Assembly: GCF_003626645.1 (NCBI RefSeq)
Contig: NZ_RBAM01000008.1
Span: forward strand, 62,001 to 126,000
From: Streptomyces klenkii
GTDB lineage: Bacteria; Actinomycetota; Actinomycetes; Streptomycetales; Streptomycetaceae
Direction: 5' to 3'
DNA length: 64,000 bases
Shown here in pieces: positions 48,896-57,967 of this stretch. The position numbers were made by a program, and so were the translations under genes. The number at the start of each line of letters is the position of its first letter. Position 1 is the first letter of the stretch. A model generated the notes under the pieces. That model was not told the origin of the DNA. It saw only the letters and a program-made list of their open reading frames with translations, and made no database searches.

Positions 48896-50461
48896 CTAGT
48901 GGAAGAAGTGCCGCGTGCCCGTGAAGTACATGGTCACGCCCGCCGCCTTCGCGGCCTCCACGACCTGCTCGTCACGGACCGAACCGCCCGGCTGCACCAC
49001 GGCCTTGACGCCGGCGGCCGTGAGCACCTCCAGCCCGTCCGGGAAGGGGAAGAACGCGTCGGAGGCGGCGTACGAGCCGCGCGCCCGCTCCTCGCCCGCG
49101 CGCTGCACCGCGAGCTTCGCGGAGTCGACGCGGTTGACCTGGCCCATGCCGACGCCGACGGTCGCGCCGTCCTTGGCGAGCAGGATGGCGTTGGACTTCA
49201 CGGCGCGGCAGGCGCGCCAGGCGAAGGCCAGCTCGGCGAGCTCGGCGGCGGGGAGCGCCTCGCCCGTGGCGAGCGTCCAGCTCGCCGGGTCGTCGCCCTC
49301 GGCCTGGAGGCGGTCCTTGGTCTGGAGCAGCAGGCCGCCCTCGACGGGCCGCCCCTCGGTGACCGCGCACGGCGCGTCGGCGCAGCGCAGCACGCGGATG
49401 TTCTTCTTGCGGGCCAGCACCTCGACGGCGCCGTCCTCGTAGGCCGGGGCGACGATGACCTCGGTGAAGATCTCGGCGACCTGCTCGGCCATGGCGACCG
49501 TCACCGGGCGGTTGACGGCGATCACGCCGCCGAACGCGGACAGCGGGTCGCACTCGTGCGCCTTGCGGTGGGCCTCGGCGACGTCCGAACCGGTGGCGAT
49601 GCCGCACGGGTTGGCGTGCTTGATGATGGCGACGCAGGGGTCGGCGTGGTCGTACGCCGCCCGGCGCGCGGCCTCGGTGTCGACGTAGTTGTTGTAGGAC
49701 ATCTCCTTGCCGTGCAGCTGCTCGGCGTGCGCGAGGCCCTTGCCGGAGGCGTCGGTGTAGAGGGCGGCGGGCTGGTGCGGGTTCTCGCCGTAGCGCAGCA
49801 CGTTCGCGCGGGTGAAGGTGGCGCCGAAGAAGGCGGGGAAGCCGCTCTCGTCCTCCGCCGCGTAGTCATCGGCGAACCAGCCGGCGACGGCCACGTCGTA
49901 CGCGGCCGTGTGCCGGAAGGCCTCCGCGGCCAGGCGCTTGCGGGCGGTGAGGTCGAAGCCGCCGTCGGCGACGGCCTTGAGGACGTCCTGGTAGCGGCCG
50001 GGGCTGACGACGACGGCCACGGAGGGGTGGTTCTTGGCGGCGGCGCGGACCATCGAGGGGCCGCCGATGTCGATCTGCTCGACGCACTCGTCGGGCGAGG
50101 CGCCGGAGGCGACGGTCTCCCGGAACGGGTAGAGGTTGACGACGACCAGCTCGAAGGGCTCGACGCCCAGCTCGGCGAGCTGCTCGCGGTGCGCGTCGAG
50201 GCGCTGGTCGGCCAGGATGCCGGCGTGGACGCGCGGGTGCAGCGTCTTCACGCGGCCGTCCAGGCACTCGGGGAAGCCGGTGAGCTCCTCGACCTTGGTG
50301 ACGGGGACGCCGGCCGCGGTGATCCGGGCGGCCGTGGAGCCGGTGGAGACGAGCTCGACACCGGCCTCGTGCAGACCACGGGCCAGCTCCTCCAGCCCGG
50401 TCTTGTCGTAGACGCTGACCAGCGCCCGGCGGATGGGCCGCTTCATACCTTCGGCGGTCAC
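48896..50461 (-). CDS. purH: Bifunctional AICAR formyltransferase/IMP cyclohydrolase
   Basis: The last two steps of de novo IMP synthesis. It is 521 residues as usual. The N-terminal MGS-like cyclohydrolase part has ALVSVYDKTGLEELARGLHEAG, STGSTA and TGFPECLDGRVKTLHP. The C-terminal transformylase part has LRYGENPHQPAALY, CVAIIKHANPCGIATG and SDAFFPFPD. The first codon may be GTG 50461, which forms a GTGA overlap with the purN stop, or ATG five codons later (MKRPIRRAL). Coupled to purN. It uses 10-formyl-THF made via FolD. Confidence 0.95.
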   Translation of the reverse strand: MTAEGMKRPIRRALVSVYDKTGLEELARGLHEAGVELVSTGSTAARITAAGVPVTKVEELTGFPECLDGRVKTLHPRVHAGILADQRLDAHREQLAELGVEPFELVVVNLYPFRETVASGASPDECVEQIDIGGPSMVRAAAKNHPSVAVVVSPGRYQDVLKAVADGGFDLTARKRLAAEAFRHTAAYDVAVAGWFADDYAAEDESGFPAFFGATFTRANVLRYGENPHQPAALYTDASGKGLAHAEQLHGKEMSYNNYVDTEAARRAAYDHADPCVAIIKHANPCGIATGSDVAEAHRKAHECDPLSAFGGVIAVNRPVTVAMAEQVAEIFTEVIVAPAYEDGAVEVLARKKNIRVLRCADAPCAVTEGRPVEGGLLLQTKDRLQAEGDDPASWTLATGEALPAAELAELAFAWRACRAVKSNAILLAKDGATVGVGMGQVNRVDSAKLAVQRAGEERARGSYAASDAFFPFPDGLEVLTAAGVKAVVQPGGSVRDEQVVEAAKAAGVTMYFTGTRHFFH

Positions 50462-51099
50462 GGAATCCTTACCTTTCGTCCCTCTATGCGGTAGCCGTTA
50501 CGGGCCAGACGCCCCACGACATCGACGAGCAGCTCGCGCTCGACTTCCTTGATGCGCTCGTGCAGCGCGGATTCGCCTTCCTCTGTGTCCTCTTCCACAA
50601 CCTCGACCACGCCCTGGGCGATGATCGGGCCGGTGTCGACGCCGTCGTCGACGAAGTGGACGGTGCAGCCGGTCACCTTCACGCCGTACGCGAGCGCGTC
50701 GCGCACGCCGTGGGCGCCGGGAAAGCTGGGCAGCAGGGCGGGGTGGGTGTTGACGATGCGCCCGCCGTAGCGCGCGAGGAATTCCTTCCCCACGATCTTC
50801 ATGAAACCGGCCGAGACGACGAGGTCCGGCTCGTACGCCGCCGTGGCCTCGGCCAGCGCGCGGTCCCAGGCCTCGCGCACCGGGTGGTCCTGAACGCGGC
50901 AGACGAAGGTGGGGATCCCGGCGCGCTCGGCCCGCTCCAGGCCGGCGATGCCGTCCCGGTCGGCGCCCACGGCCACGACCCGCGCGCCGTAGCCCTCGGG
51001 GTCGGCGGCGATCGCGTCGAGGAGGGCCTGGAGGTTGGTGCCGGAGCCGGAGACGAGGACGACGAGGCGGGCGGGGGGCGCGGGAGGCGGGGAGGCCAC
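50458..51099 (-). CDS. purN: Phosphoribosylglycinamide formyltransferase
   Basis: A 213-residue GART (PurN) enzyme. Motifs: VVLVSGSGTNLQALLDAI, the catalytic NTHPALLPSFPG (Asn and His) and VDDGVDTGPIIAQ (Asp). GTG 51099 (VASPPPAPPARL) is preceded by GAAAGGG; the longer frame back to 51414 would cross the upstream repeat region and is rejected. The purN-purH overlap is conserved in actinobacteria. Upstream lies an array of GTACGGC repeats (51136-51201) that may be regulatory. Confidence 0.94.
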   Translation of the reverse strand: MASPPPAPPARLVVLVSGSGTNLQALLDAIAADPEGYGARVVAVGADRDGIAGLERAERAGIPTFVCRVQDHPVREAWDRALAEATAAYEPDLVVSAGFMKIVGKEFLARYGGRIVNTHPALLPSFPGAHGVRDALAYGVKVTGCTVHFVDDGVDTGPIIAQGVVEVVEEDTEEGESALHERIKEVERELLVDVVGRLARNGYRIEGRKVRIP

Positions 51100-51135
51100 G
51101 GTGGGGCCCTTTCTCGCGGGCGGAGCGGTCTGTTG

Positions 51136-51201
51136 GCCGTACTGGATAGCCGTACTGATGGCCGTACGGTGGACAGGGCCGTACGGTTTGTATGGTCGTA
51201 C
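51136..51201. repeat. Array of five GCCGTAC units upstream of purN
   Basis: GCCGTAC (or GTCGTAC in the last) starts at about 51136, 51149, 51161, 51178 and 51195, with spacings of 13, 12, 17 and 17 bp. On the purN strand the unit is GTACGGC. It lies 37-100 bp before the purN start, so it fits a promoter-proximal protein-binding array. Confidence 0.65.
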
Positions 51202-51419
51202 GAGACGAGGGTGCCGCGGAATACGGGGGACTCTACGAACCCGCCGACCGCCAGCAACGATACCGGCACACCGAACGGCCCCCGCGGGACGGGGGCGGCC
51301 GTGGAAGGTAGCGTCTGGAAGCAGTGCCCGGAAAGCGCGGGTGCCACATGCACGGAATCCGGGCGCGACGCCGTACGTTCGGAGTGCGGTAGACGACACA
51401 AGGGGAAGACACACTCCAC

Positions 51420-52181
51420 ATGCCGGACCGACGCCGTGACGCGGCTCACCGCCCCTCCCCGTCCCCGGACGAGCAGCGGGACAACCCCTTCGCGCCGCCG
51501 CCCGAGGGACAGCCCGACCGGCCGTGGCAGCCGCGCGAGCCGCAGCGGCCGCAGGGCCGGGAGAACGGCGAGGGCGAGGGCGGCAGCGACGGCAACGGCG
51601 GCCCGGAAGGCTCCGGGGGCCCCGAAGGACAGCAGCCCCCGGCGTGGGGCAGCCAGTGGAGCAGCCGGCAGCCCGGCCGCCACGACGGCGGCGGCTTCGG
51701 CGGCGGCCCGGGCGGCCCCGCGGGCGGGCCCGGCGGCCCGGGCGGAGGCGGCGGCCTGCGCTGGGACCCCACGGACCCCGCCCAGCGGCGCGCCCGCTAC
51801 GCCCTCCTCGCGGGCATGTGGGGCTTCTTCTTCGCCCTGTTCAGCATCCCGTACGTGGCGCTGCTGCTCGGCGCCCTCTCGGTCTACTGGGGCGTCAGCG
51901 CCCTGCGCGCCAAGCCGCGGCCCCAGCGCACCGACGTCGACATCCCGGCGGGCCCGCCGACGCCGGCGCCCGGCGCGTTCAAGCCGCAGACGACGGCGGC
52001 GGTGAGCGGCCTGGTGACGGGCGGGCTGGCGCTGGCCATCGTGGCGGCGTCCTTCGCCTTCCGGGTCGTCTACAGCGACTACTACACGTGCGTCGACGAC
52101 GCCCTGACGCAGAGCTCGCAGCAGGCGTGCGAGCGGCACCTCCCGAAGCAGCTCAGGCCGCTGCTGGGGAACCGGGACTGA
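51420..52181 (+). CDS. Proline/glycine-rich membrane protein
   Basis: A 253-residue protein. The first 115 residues are disordered (Pro/Gln/Arg, then GGGFGGGPGGPAGGPGG). Two membrane helices follow (YALLAGMWGFFFALFSIPYVALLLGALSVYWGVSAL; AAVSGLVTGGLALAIVAASFAFRVVY), and a short outer tail with two cysteines (YYTCVDDAL, QACERHL). ATG 51420 directly follows a promoter-like region. It is convergent with the PerM-like gene; the two stops are 2 bp apart. A membrane protein gene in the same place is known in mycobacteria (Rv0954 region), as I recall. Function unknown. Confidence 0.82.
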   Translation: MPDRRRDAAHRPSPSPDEQRDNPFAPPPEGQPDRPWQPREPQRPQGRENGEGEGGSDGNGGPEGSGGPEGQQPPAWGSQWSSRQPGRHDGGGFGGGPGGPAGGPGGPGGGGGLRWDPTDPAQRRARYALLAGMWGFFFALFSIPYVALLLGALSVYWGVSALRAKPRPQRTDVDIPAGPPTPAPGAFKPQTTAAVSGLVTGGLALAIVAASFAFRVVYSDYYTCVDDALTQSSQQACERHLPKQLRPLLGNRD

Positions 52182-52183
52182 CC

Positions 52184-54151
52184 TCAGCGGCGGTCGCGGT
52201 TCGCGGCGTCGCGCGGTTCGAAGTCCGGGACGAGACCGCCCCCGGACTCCCGTAGCGCCGCCCAGCGCACCTGCCGCGCCCGCGAGTCGTGCCAGGCCGG
52301 CACGACCGTTCCCGCCCGGGCCGCCTTGGGCCGCGCCCCCTTCGGCCGGGCGCGGCGGCCGAACCAGCCCCGCCGCTCCCCCCGGGCCTCCGGCCCGCAC
52401 GCCGCGGCCGGCGCCGCCGGGAAGGGCGCGGGCGCGGGCCGTACGGGAAGCGCCTCCACCGGGGTGCGGGTGGCGAACGACAGCGTCGGCGTGTCGGCGC
52501 AGGCTCCCCGGACGGCGCGGGGCGGCCCGAAGCCCAGCCACGCCCCGACCGCCCGCGCGGCCCGCGCCCCGGTCCACCAGCGCCCGCGGCCGCGCCGCTC
52601 GTGCCGTTCCGGACGCACCCGCCGGTGGGCGCCCGCGGGAATCCGTACGGACGACGCCGCGGGGCGTGCGGGCCCCGAAGACCCCGAGGACATCGCGGCC
52701 GCGCCCGCCAGGGCGACGGCCCCCACCGGGCGGGCGGGGACGGCGGCGGCGGCCTCCACGGGCCGCTCGACGGGCATGCCGCCCAGCGCGACCCGCCGCC
52801 GCAGCCACCGCAGCACCAGCGCCCCCGGCACGCTCACGGCCGCCGTCCAGGCGAGCGCGGCCGCGCCGACGAGCCGGCACGAGGGCCCGAACGTGGCGAG
52901 GACGGACGCGCCCAGCGAGCCGCCCGCCGCGTAGGCCAGCAGGGTGACGGCCAGGGCGCAGAAGACGGAGCCGAGGGCGGCGATGCCCGCGGTCTCGCCG
53001 GCCCCGCTCCGCGCGAGGTCCGCGGAGCGCCGCGGCACGGCGGCGTAGGCGATGGTCGTCCCGGCCGCGAGGCTCACCGCGGCCGAGGCCGCCAGGGGCA
53101 GCGGCTCGGCGGGGCCCGGCGTGGGGAGGATCGCGAAGAGCGGGAAGGACGGCAGCAGCGGGTAGGCCGTGATCCCGAGGGGCGCGACCGCGCCGGCCGT
53201 GCCGACGGCGAAGCCCGGCCCGAGCCCGTAGGCCGCCGCCCAGACCACGGCGTTGGGCAGCAGCGCGAGGCACAGCAGCAGCACCGCGGCGCGGCCCGAC
53301 CAGGCCGCCGTGATCTGGAGGAGGGACTCGCGGGCGGCGCCGGCGTGGACGGCGAGGGAGCCCGCGAGGAGGACGGCGGCGCCGCTGAGCAGGACGACGG
53401 TGCCGGCCGCCGCGGCACCGGCGGCCGCCGCGACCCGGTCCCGGGTGAACCAGCCCCGCAGCCGTGCGGGGACGGTGGCGAGCGCGCGGCGCACGAACGG
53501 CGGCGGGGTCCCGTAGGGGAAGCCCAGGGCGGCCCACGTCCCGGCGGCCACGGACACGCCCGCGACGACCGGCACGTGCAGCAGGGCGCTCAGCGGCTCG
53601 ACGTGCACGGGGCCGGAGGAGGCGTAGACGGCGGCGCACACGGCGACGAGCAGGTAGCCGCCGAGGAGGGTCAGGGCGGCCCTGCGCGGGGCGGGCCCGG
53701 GGAGGGCGGGCCGGGGGGCGGCGGCCGGCTCCTCGATGTCCAGCAGCATGACGTCCGGGTACGGAGTCCCGTCCTCTTCGTCCGCGGCCTCGTCCGGCCC
53801 TTCCAGGGCGTGCCGCGCGGCGCGGTAGAGCAGCCAGCAGGGCAGGACGGTCAGCAGCATCGGCGTGAGGCCGATCGGGGCGGGCGCCCCGGTGAGGGTG
53901 TCCGTGCGGACGAGGTCGGCGCCGTGCGCGAGCAGCCACAGGCCGGCGGCGGAGCGCAGGGCCTCGCCCGCGCCGCCGTCCGGGTACGGCGAGGTGATCC
54001 ACAGCAGCAGGACGACCACGGCCAGCGCCCCGAGCCCCAGGCCCGCGGCGATCGCCCCGCCGACGAACACCGTTCCCGCAGGTGGCGGCGCGCTTACGGC
54101 GGGCCGGCCGGGCGCGGGCAACGGCGGGCTGTGCTCGGCATCTCGGGTCAC
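52184..54151 (-). CDS. DUF6350 / PerM-like polytopic membrane protein
   Basis: A 655-residue membrane protein with about ten helices in the first 430 residues (VFVGGAIAAGLGLGALAVVVLLLW; LTPMLLTVLPCWLLYRAARH; GYGLGPGFAVG-like YGLGPGFAVGTAG; PLLPSFPLFAILP). A basic, Arg/Pro/Ala-rich cytoplasmic tail follows. This is the DUF6350 family; the mycobacterial member at the same site between sucD and purN is PerM, linked to cell division and persistence. The order here, sucC-sucD-perM-purN-purH, matches. The start is GTG 54151 (VTRDAEHSPP); a later start is possible. The role is inferred from family and synteny. Confidence 0.8.
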   Translation of the reverse strand: MTRDAEHSPPLPAPGRPAVSAPPPAGTVFVGGAIAAGLGLGALAVVVLLLWITSPYPDGGAGEALRSAAGLWLLAHGADLVRTDTLTGAPAPIGLTPMLLTVLPCWLLYRAARHALEGPDEAADEEDGTPYPDVMLLDIEEPAAAPRPALPGPAPRRAALTLLGGYLLVAVCAAVYASSGPVHVEPLSALLHVPVVAGVSVAAGTWAALGFPYGTPPPFVRRALATVPARLRGWFTRDRVAAAAGAAAAGTVVLLSGAAVLLAGSLAVHAGAARESLLQITAAWSGRAAVLLLCLALLPNAVVWAAAYGLGPGFAVGTAGAVAPLGITAYPLLPSFPLFAILPTPGPAEPLPLAASAAVSLAAGTTIAYAAVPRRSADLARSGAGETAGIAALGSVFCALAVTLLAYAAGGSLGASVLATFGPSCRLVGAAALAWTAAVSVPGALVLRWLRRRVALGGMPVERPVEAAAAVPARPVGAVALAGAAAMSSGSSGPARPAASSVRIPAGAHRRVRPERHERRGRGRWWTGARAARAVGAWLGFGPPRAVRGACADTPTLSFATRTPVEALPVRPAPAPFPAAPAAACGPEARGERRGWFGRRARPKGARPKAARAGTVVPAWHDSRARQVRWAALRESGGGLVPDFEPRDAANRDRR

Positions 54152-54317
54152 ATGGTCATGCTGCCAAGAACACGGCTTTCGTTCGGGTAGCGGGTAAATG
54201 ACCGTCGTGTCGCTTTTGATACCCGGATAAACCTATTTGACGGAGATTGACCTCAATGGCCGGGCGGCGCGGCGCCGGGCAGGCCCCGGGCCGGGCCGGA
54301 CGCCCGCCCCGGAACGC

Positions 54318-54355
54318 GCACGGGCCCGCGCCCCTCGCGGGGTGCGGGCCCGTGC
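54318..54355. terminator. Terminator after sucD
   Basis: GCACGGGCCCGCGCCCC pairs with GGGGTGCGGGCCCGTGC (one G-U pair) over a 4-base loop, 26 bp after the sucD stop. Confidence 0.88.
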
Positions 54356-54381
54356 TGCGAAGCCGTCAGGAACCGTCAGGC

Positions 54382-55266
54382 TCAGGCGCCCAGCGCGGCG
54401 CGCGCGAGGCGGGCCGTCTCGGACGGGGTCTTGCCGACCTTCACACCGGCGGCCTCCAGGGCCTCCTTCTTCGCCTGGGCGGTGCCGGACGAACCGGAGA
54501 CGATGGCGCCGGCGTGGCCCATGGTCTTGCCCTCGGGCGCGGTGAAGCCCGCCACGTAGCCGACGACCGGCTTGGTGACGTTGGCCTTGATGAAGTCCGC
54601 GGCACGCTCCTCGGCGTCGCCGCCGATCTCGCCGATCATCACGATCAGCTCGGTCTCCGGGTCGGCCTCGAACGCGGCGAGCGCGTCGATGTGCGTGGTG
54701 CCGATGACCGGGTCGCCACCGATGCCGACGGCGGAGGAGAAGCCGATGTCACGGAGCTCGTACATCATCTGGTAGGTCAGCGTGCCGGACTTGGACACGA
54801 GACCGATGCGGCCGGGCTTGGTGATGTCGCCCGGGATGATGCCGGCGTTGGACTGGCCCGGGGTGATGAGACCGGGGCAGTTCGGGCCGATGATGCGGGT
54901 CTTGTTGCCCTTCGAGCCCGCGTACGCCCAGAAGGCGGCGGAGTCGTGGACGGCGATGCCCTCGGTGATCACGACGGCCAGCGGGATCTCGGCGTCGATC
55001 GCCTCGACGACGGCGGCCTTGGCGAACGCCGGCGGGACGAAGACGACGGTGACGTCGGCACCGGTCTTCTCCATCGCCTCGGCGACCGAGCCGAAGACGG
55101 GCACGGAGGTGCCGTCGAAGTCGACCTCGGTGCCGGCCTTGCGCGGGTTCACGCCACCGACGATGTTGGTGCCGTCGGCCAGCATGAGCTTGGTGTGCTT
55201 CATGCCCGTGGCGCCGGTCATCCCCTGGACGATGACCTTGCTGTCCTTGGTGAGGAAGATAGCCAT
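54382..55266 (-). CDS. sucD: Succinyl-CoA ligase alpha subunit
   Basis: A 294-residue CoA-binding subunit of succinyl-CoA synthetase. The CoA site is seen in VIVQGMTGATGMKHTKLMLADGTNIVGGVNPRKAG and PNCPGLITPGQ. The phosphorylated histidine is in GKTMGHAGAIVSGSSGTAQAK. It acts with SucC to convert succinyl-CoA to succinate with nucleotide triphosphate formation. It follows sucC by about 20 bp and is ended by a strong hairpin. The start is unambiguous. Confidence 0.95.
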   Translation of the reverse strand: MAIFLTKDSKVIVQGMTGATGMKHTKLMLADGTNIVGGVNPRKAGTEVDFDGTSVPVFGSVAEAMEKTGADVTVVFVPPAFAKAAVVEAIDAEIPLAVVITEGIAVHDSAAFWAYAGSKGNKTRIIGPNCPGLITPGQSNAGIIPGDITKPGRIGLVSKSGTLTYQMMYELRDIGFSSAVGIGGDPVIGTTHIDALAAFEADPETELIVMIGEIGGDAEERAADFIKANVTKPVVGYVAGFTAPEGKTMGHAGAIVSGSSGTAQAKKEALEAAGVKVGKTPSETARLARAALGA

Positions 55267-55286
55267 GGTTGTGGAGTCCTCGTCCC

Positions 55287-56465
55287 TTACTTAGCCGCAG
55301 CCAGCTCGGCGGCCTTGTCGGCCGCGCCGTCCATGGTGTCCACGCGCTGGACCAGCGGGTGGTTGGCGTCGGACAGGATCTTGCGACCCAGCTCCGCGTT
55401 GTTGCCGTCGAGGCGCACGACCAGCGGCTTGGAGACGTCCTCGCCCTTGCTCTTGAGGAGCTCCAGGGCCTGGACGATGCCCTTGGCGACCTCGTCGCAC
55501 GCGGTGATGCCACCGAAGACGTTGACGAAGACGGACTTGACGTCCGGGTCGCCGAGAATGATCTCGAGACCGTTCGCCATGACCTCGGCGGAGGCGCCGC
55601 CACCGATGTCGAGGAAGTTGGCGGGCTTGACGCCGCCGTGGTTCTCACCGGCGTACGCGACGACGTCGAGGGTCGACATGACCAGACCCGCGCCGTTGCC
55701 GATGATGCCGACCTGGCCGTCGAGCTTGACGTAGTTCAGGCCCTTGGCCTTGGCGGCGGCCTCCAGCGGGTTGGCCGCGTCCTTGTCCTCCAGCGCCTCG
55801 TGCTCCGGCTGGCGGAACTCGGCGTTGGCGTCCAGGGACACCTTGCCGTCGAGGGCGATGACGTCGCCGCTCGCGACCTTGGCCAGCGGGTTGACCTCGA
55901 CGAGGAGGGCGTCCTCGGCGACGAAGGTCTTCCACAGGGTCACCATGACCTCGGCGACCTTCTCGGCGACCTCGGCCGGGAACTTCGCCAGGGCGACGAT
56001 CTCGCGGGCCTTCTCGATGCTGACGCCCTCGATGGCGTTGACCGGGACCTTCGCGAGCTTCTCGGGGGTCGTCGCGGCGACCTCCTCGATGTCCATGCCA
56101 CCGGCGACGGACGCCATGGCGAGGAAGGTGCGGTTGGTCCGGTCGAGGAGGTACGAGACGTAGTACTCCTCGAGGATCTCCGGAGCGGTCTCGGCGATCA
56201 TGACCTTGTGGACCGTGTGGCCCTTGATGTCCATGCCGAGAATGTCCGTCGCGCGGGCGACGGCCTCGTCCGGGGTGGCGGCCAGCTTCACGCCGCCGGC
56301 CTTGCCGCGGCCACCGACCTTGACCTGGGCCTTGACGACAGACTTGCCGCCCAGCCGCTCGGTCGCCGCGCGGGCGTCCTCAGGCGTGTCAATGACTTCA
56401 CCGGCCAGCACCGGTACACCGTGCTTGGCGAAGAGGTCCCTCGCCTGGTACTCGAACAGGTCCAC
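55287..56465 (-). CDS. sucC: Succinyl-CoA ligase (ADP-forming) beta subunit
   Basis: A 392-residue ATP-grasp beta subunit. It begins VDLFEYQARDLFAKHGVPVL (GTG 56465), the conserved start; the extra seven residues of the longer frame are leader. Nucleotide-binding text: VVKAQVKVGGRGKAGGVKLA, HKVMIAETAPEILEEYYVS, LVEVNPLAKVASGDVIALDGK, and the C-terminal GNGAGLVMSTLDVV and FVNVFGGITACDEVA. It is the first gene of sucCD; the 227 bp upstream carries a hairpin terminating the VWA operon and must hold the promoter. Confidence 0.95.
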   Translation of the reverse strand: MDLFEYQARDLFAKHGVPVLAGEVIDTPEDARAATERLGGKSVVKAQVKVGGRGKAGGVKLAATPDEAVARATDILGMDIKGHTVHKVMIAETAPEILEEYYVSYLLDRTNRTFLAMASVAGGMDIEEVAATTPEKLAKVPVNAIEGVSIEKAREIVALAKFPAEVAEKVAEVMVTLWKTFVAEDALLVEVNPLAKVASGDVIALDGKVSLDANAEFRQPEHEALEDKDAANPLEAAAKAKGLNYVKLDGQVGIIGNGAGLVMSTLDVVAYAGENHGGVKPANFLDIGGGASAEVMANGLEIILGDPDVKSVFVNVFGGITACDEVAKGIVQALELLKSKGEDVSKPLVVRLDGNNAELGRKILSDANHPLVQRVDTMDGAADKAAELAAAK

Positions 56466-56626
56466 GCGCGTCCGTCCCTTTTCCATGGATATCGCGGTTC
56501 GTTGTCTTCTGCGCGGGCGTGCCGCAGGGCAGCGTGACGACGCGATCTTTTACGAGGGCGGCACACGTTCACCGTTGACGCGGCATGTCCGTCTCGCAGG
56601 TTATCCCCGCCGGAGGGGCGGCCCTA

Positions 56627-56654
56627 AATCACAGGTCACACTACGACCGTGATT
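56627..56654 (-). terminator. Weak hairpin after the VWA gene
   Basis: AATCAC-A-GGTC pairs with GACC-GTGATT across a 7-base loop, 38 bp past the VWA stop. A plausible terminator of the MoxR-DUF5682-VWA operon, upstream of sucC. Confidence 0.55.
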
Positions 56655-56692
56655 ACGCTCACAGATCGCGACGGAATCCGTACGCATCCGGC

Positions 56693-57967
56693 CTACGGAG
56701 CGTGCGCGGCGGGTATCCCGGCGGCCGTGTCGGGCACGGGCAGCGGGCGCTTCTCCAGGGCCGCGGCCATCACCTCCGGGAAGAGGTCCGGGGTGCAGGC
56801 GAAGGCGGGAGCGCCGAGGGCCGCCAAGGCCGCCGCGTGCTCGCGGTCGTAGGCCGGGGCACCCTCGTCGGAGAGCGCGAGCAGCGTCACGAACTGCACA
56901 CCGGCCGCCTTCATGGCCGCCACCCGTTTGAGCATCCCGTCCCGGATCCCGCCCTCGTAGAGATCACTGATGAGGACCACGACGGTTTCCGCCGGGCGGG
57001 TGATGCGGGACTGGCAGTAGGCGAGCGCCCGGTTGATGTCGGTGCCGCCGCCGAGCCGGGTGCCGAAGAGCACGTCGACCGGGTCGGACAGCTGGTCCGT
57101 GAGGTCCACGACGGAGGTGTCGAAGACGACGAGGCGGGTGTCGAGGGTGCGCATCGAGGCGAGGACGGCGCCGAAGACGGAGGCGTAGACGACGGAGGCG
57201 GCCATGGAGCCGGACTGGTCGATGCAGAGGATCACGTCCTTCTTCACCGACCGCGCGGCCCGGCCGTAGCCGACGAGGCGCTCGGGGACGACCGTGCGGT
57301 ACTCGGGCAGGTAGTTCTTGAGGTTCGCCCGGATAGTGCGGTCCCAGTCGATGTCGCGGTGGCGGGGGCGGCTGATGCGGGCCGAGCGGTCGAGGGCGCC
57401 GGTGAGGGTGGCGCGGGTGCGCGCGGCCAAGCGCTTCTCCAGGTCCTCGACGACCTTGCGGACCACGGCCCGGGCGGTCTCCTTCGTCGTCTCGGGCATC
57501 GCCTTGTGGAGGGAGAGCAGCGTGCCGACGAGGTGGACGTCGGCCTCGACGGCCTCCAGCATCTCGGGCTCCAGGAGCAGGGCCGACAGCCCGAGCCGGT
57601 CGATGGCGTCGCGCTGCATCACCTGAACGACGGACGCCGGGAAGTACGTACGGATGTCCCCCAGCCAGCGGGCGACGCGGGGCGCGGAGCCGCCGAGGCC
57701 GGCCTCGCGCGGGCCGGAGCCCTGGGCGGCGGGGTCTCCCTGGCCGCCGTAGAGCGCTTCGAGGGCGCGGTCCATGGCGCTGTCGGCGCCGCTGAGGGCG
57801 GCGAGCCCGCCGCCGGCGCGCTCGGCGGGATCCGCGCCGAGGACGAGCCGCCAGCGGCGGAGACGCTCGGCGGCGGGGTCGGTCGCGGCGGGGTCGGTCG
57901 CGGTGGGGTCGGTGTGGGTACGGGCGGTCGTATCCGTACCCATATCCGTATCCGTATCCGTAGTCAT
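56693..57967 (-). CDS. VWA-domain protein of the MoxR/DUF5682 cluster
   Basis: A 424-residue cytoplasmic protein. After a Thr/Asp tail coded by a 6-bp DNA repeat, a helical domain (RWRLVLGADPAERAGGG; YFPASVVQVMQRDAIDRL) leads to a von Willebrand A domain. The metal-ion site is DQSGS at 250-254 (CIDQSGSMAASVVYASV), with the Thr loop (GGGTDINRAL) and Asp in VLISDLYEGG. VWA partners of MoxR ATPases act as substrate adaptors or metal-dependent scaffolds. ATG 57967 overlaps the DUF5682 stop (ATGA). No signal peptide. Last gene of the operon. Confidence 0.88.
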   Translation of the reverse strand: MTTDTDTDMGTDTTARTHTDPTATDPAATDPAAERLRRWRLVLGADPAERAGGGLAALSGADSAMDRALEALYGGQGDPAAQGSGPREAGLGGSAPRVARWLGDIRTYFPASVVQVMQRDAIDRLGLSALLLEPEMLEAVEADVHLVGTLLSLHKAMPETTKETARAVVRKVVEDLEKRLAARTRATLTGALDRSARISRPRHRDIDWDRTIRANLKNYLPEYRTVVPERLVGYGRAARSVKKDVILCIDQSGSMAASVVYASVFGAVLASMRTLDTRLVVFDTSVVDLTDQLSDPVDVLFGTRLGGGTDINRALAYCQSRITRPAETVVVLISDLYEGGIRDGMLKRVAAMKAAGVQFVTLLALSDEGAPAYDREHAAALAALGAPAFACTPDLFPEVMAAALEKRPLPVPDTAAGIPAAHAP

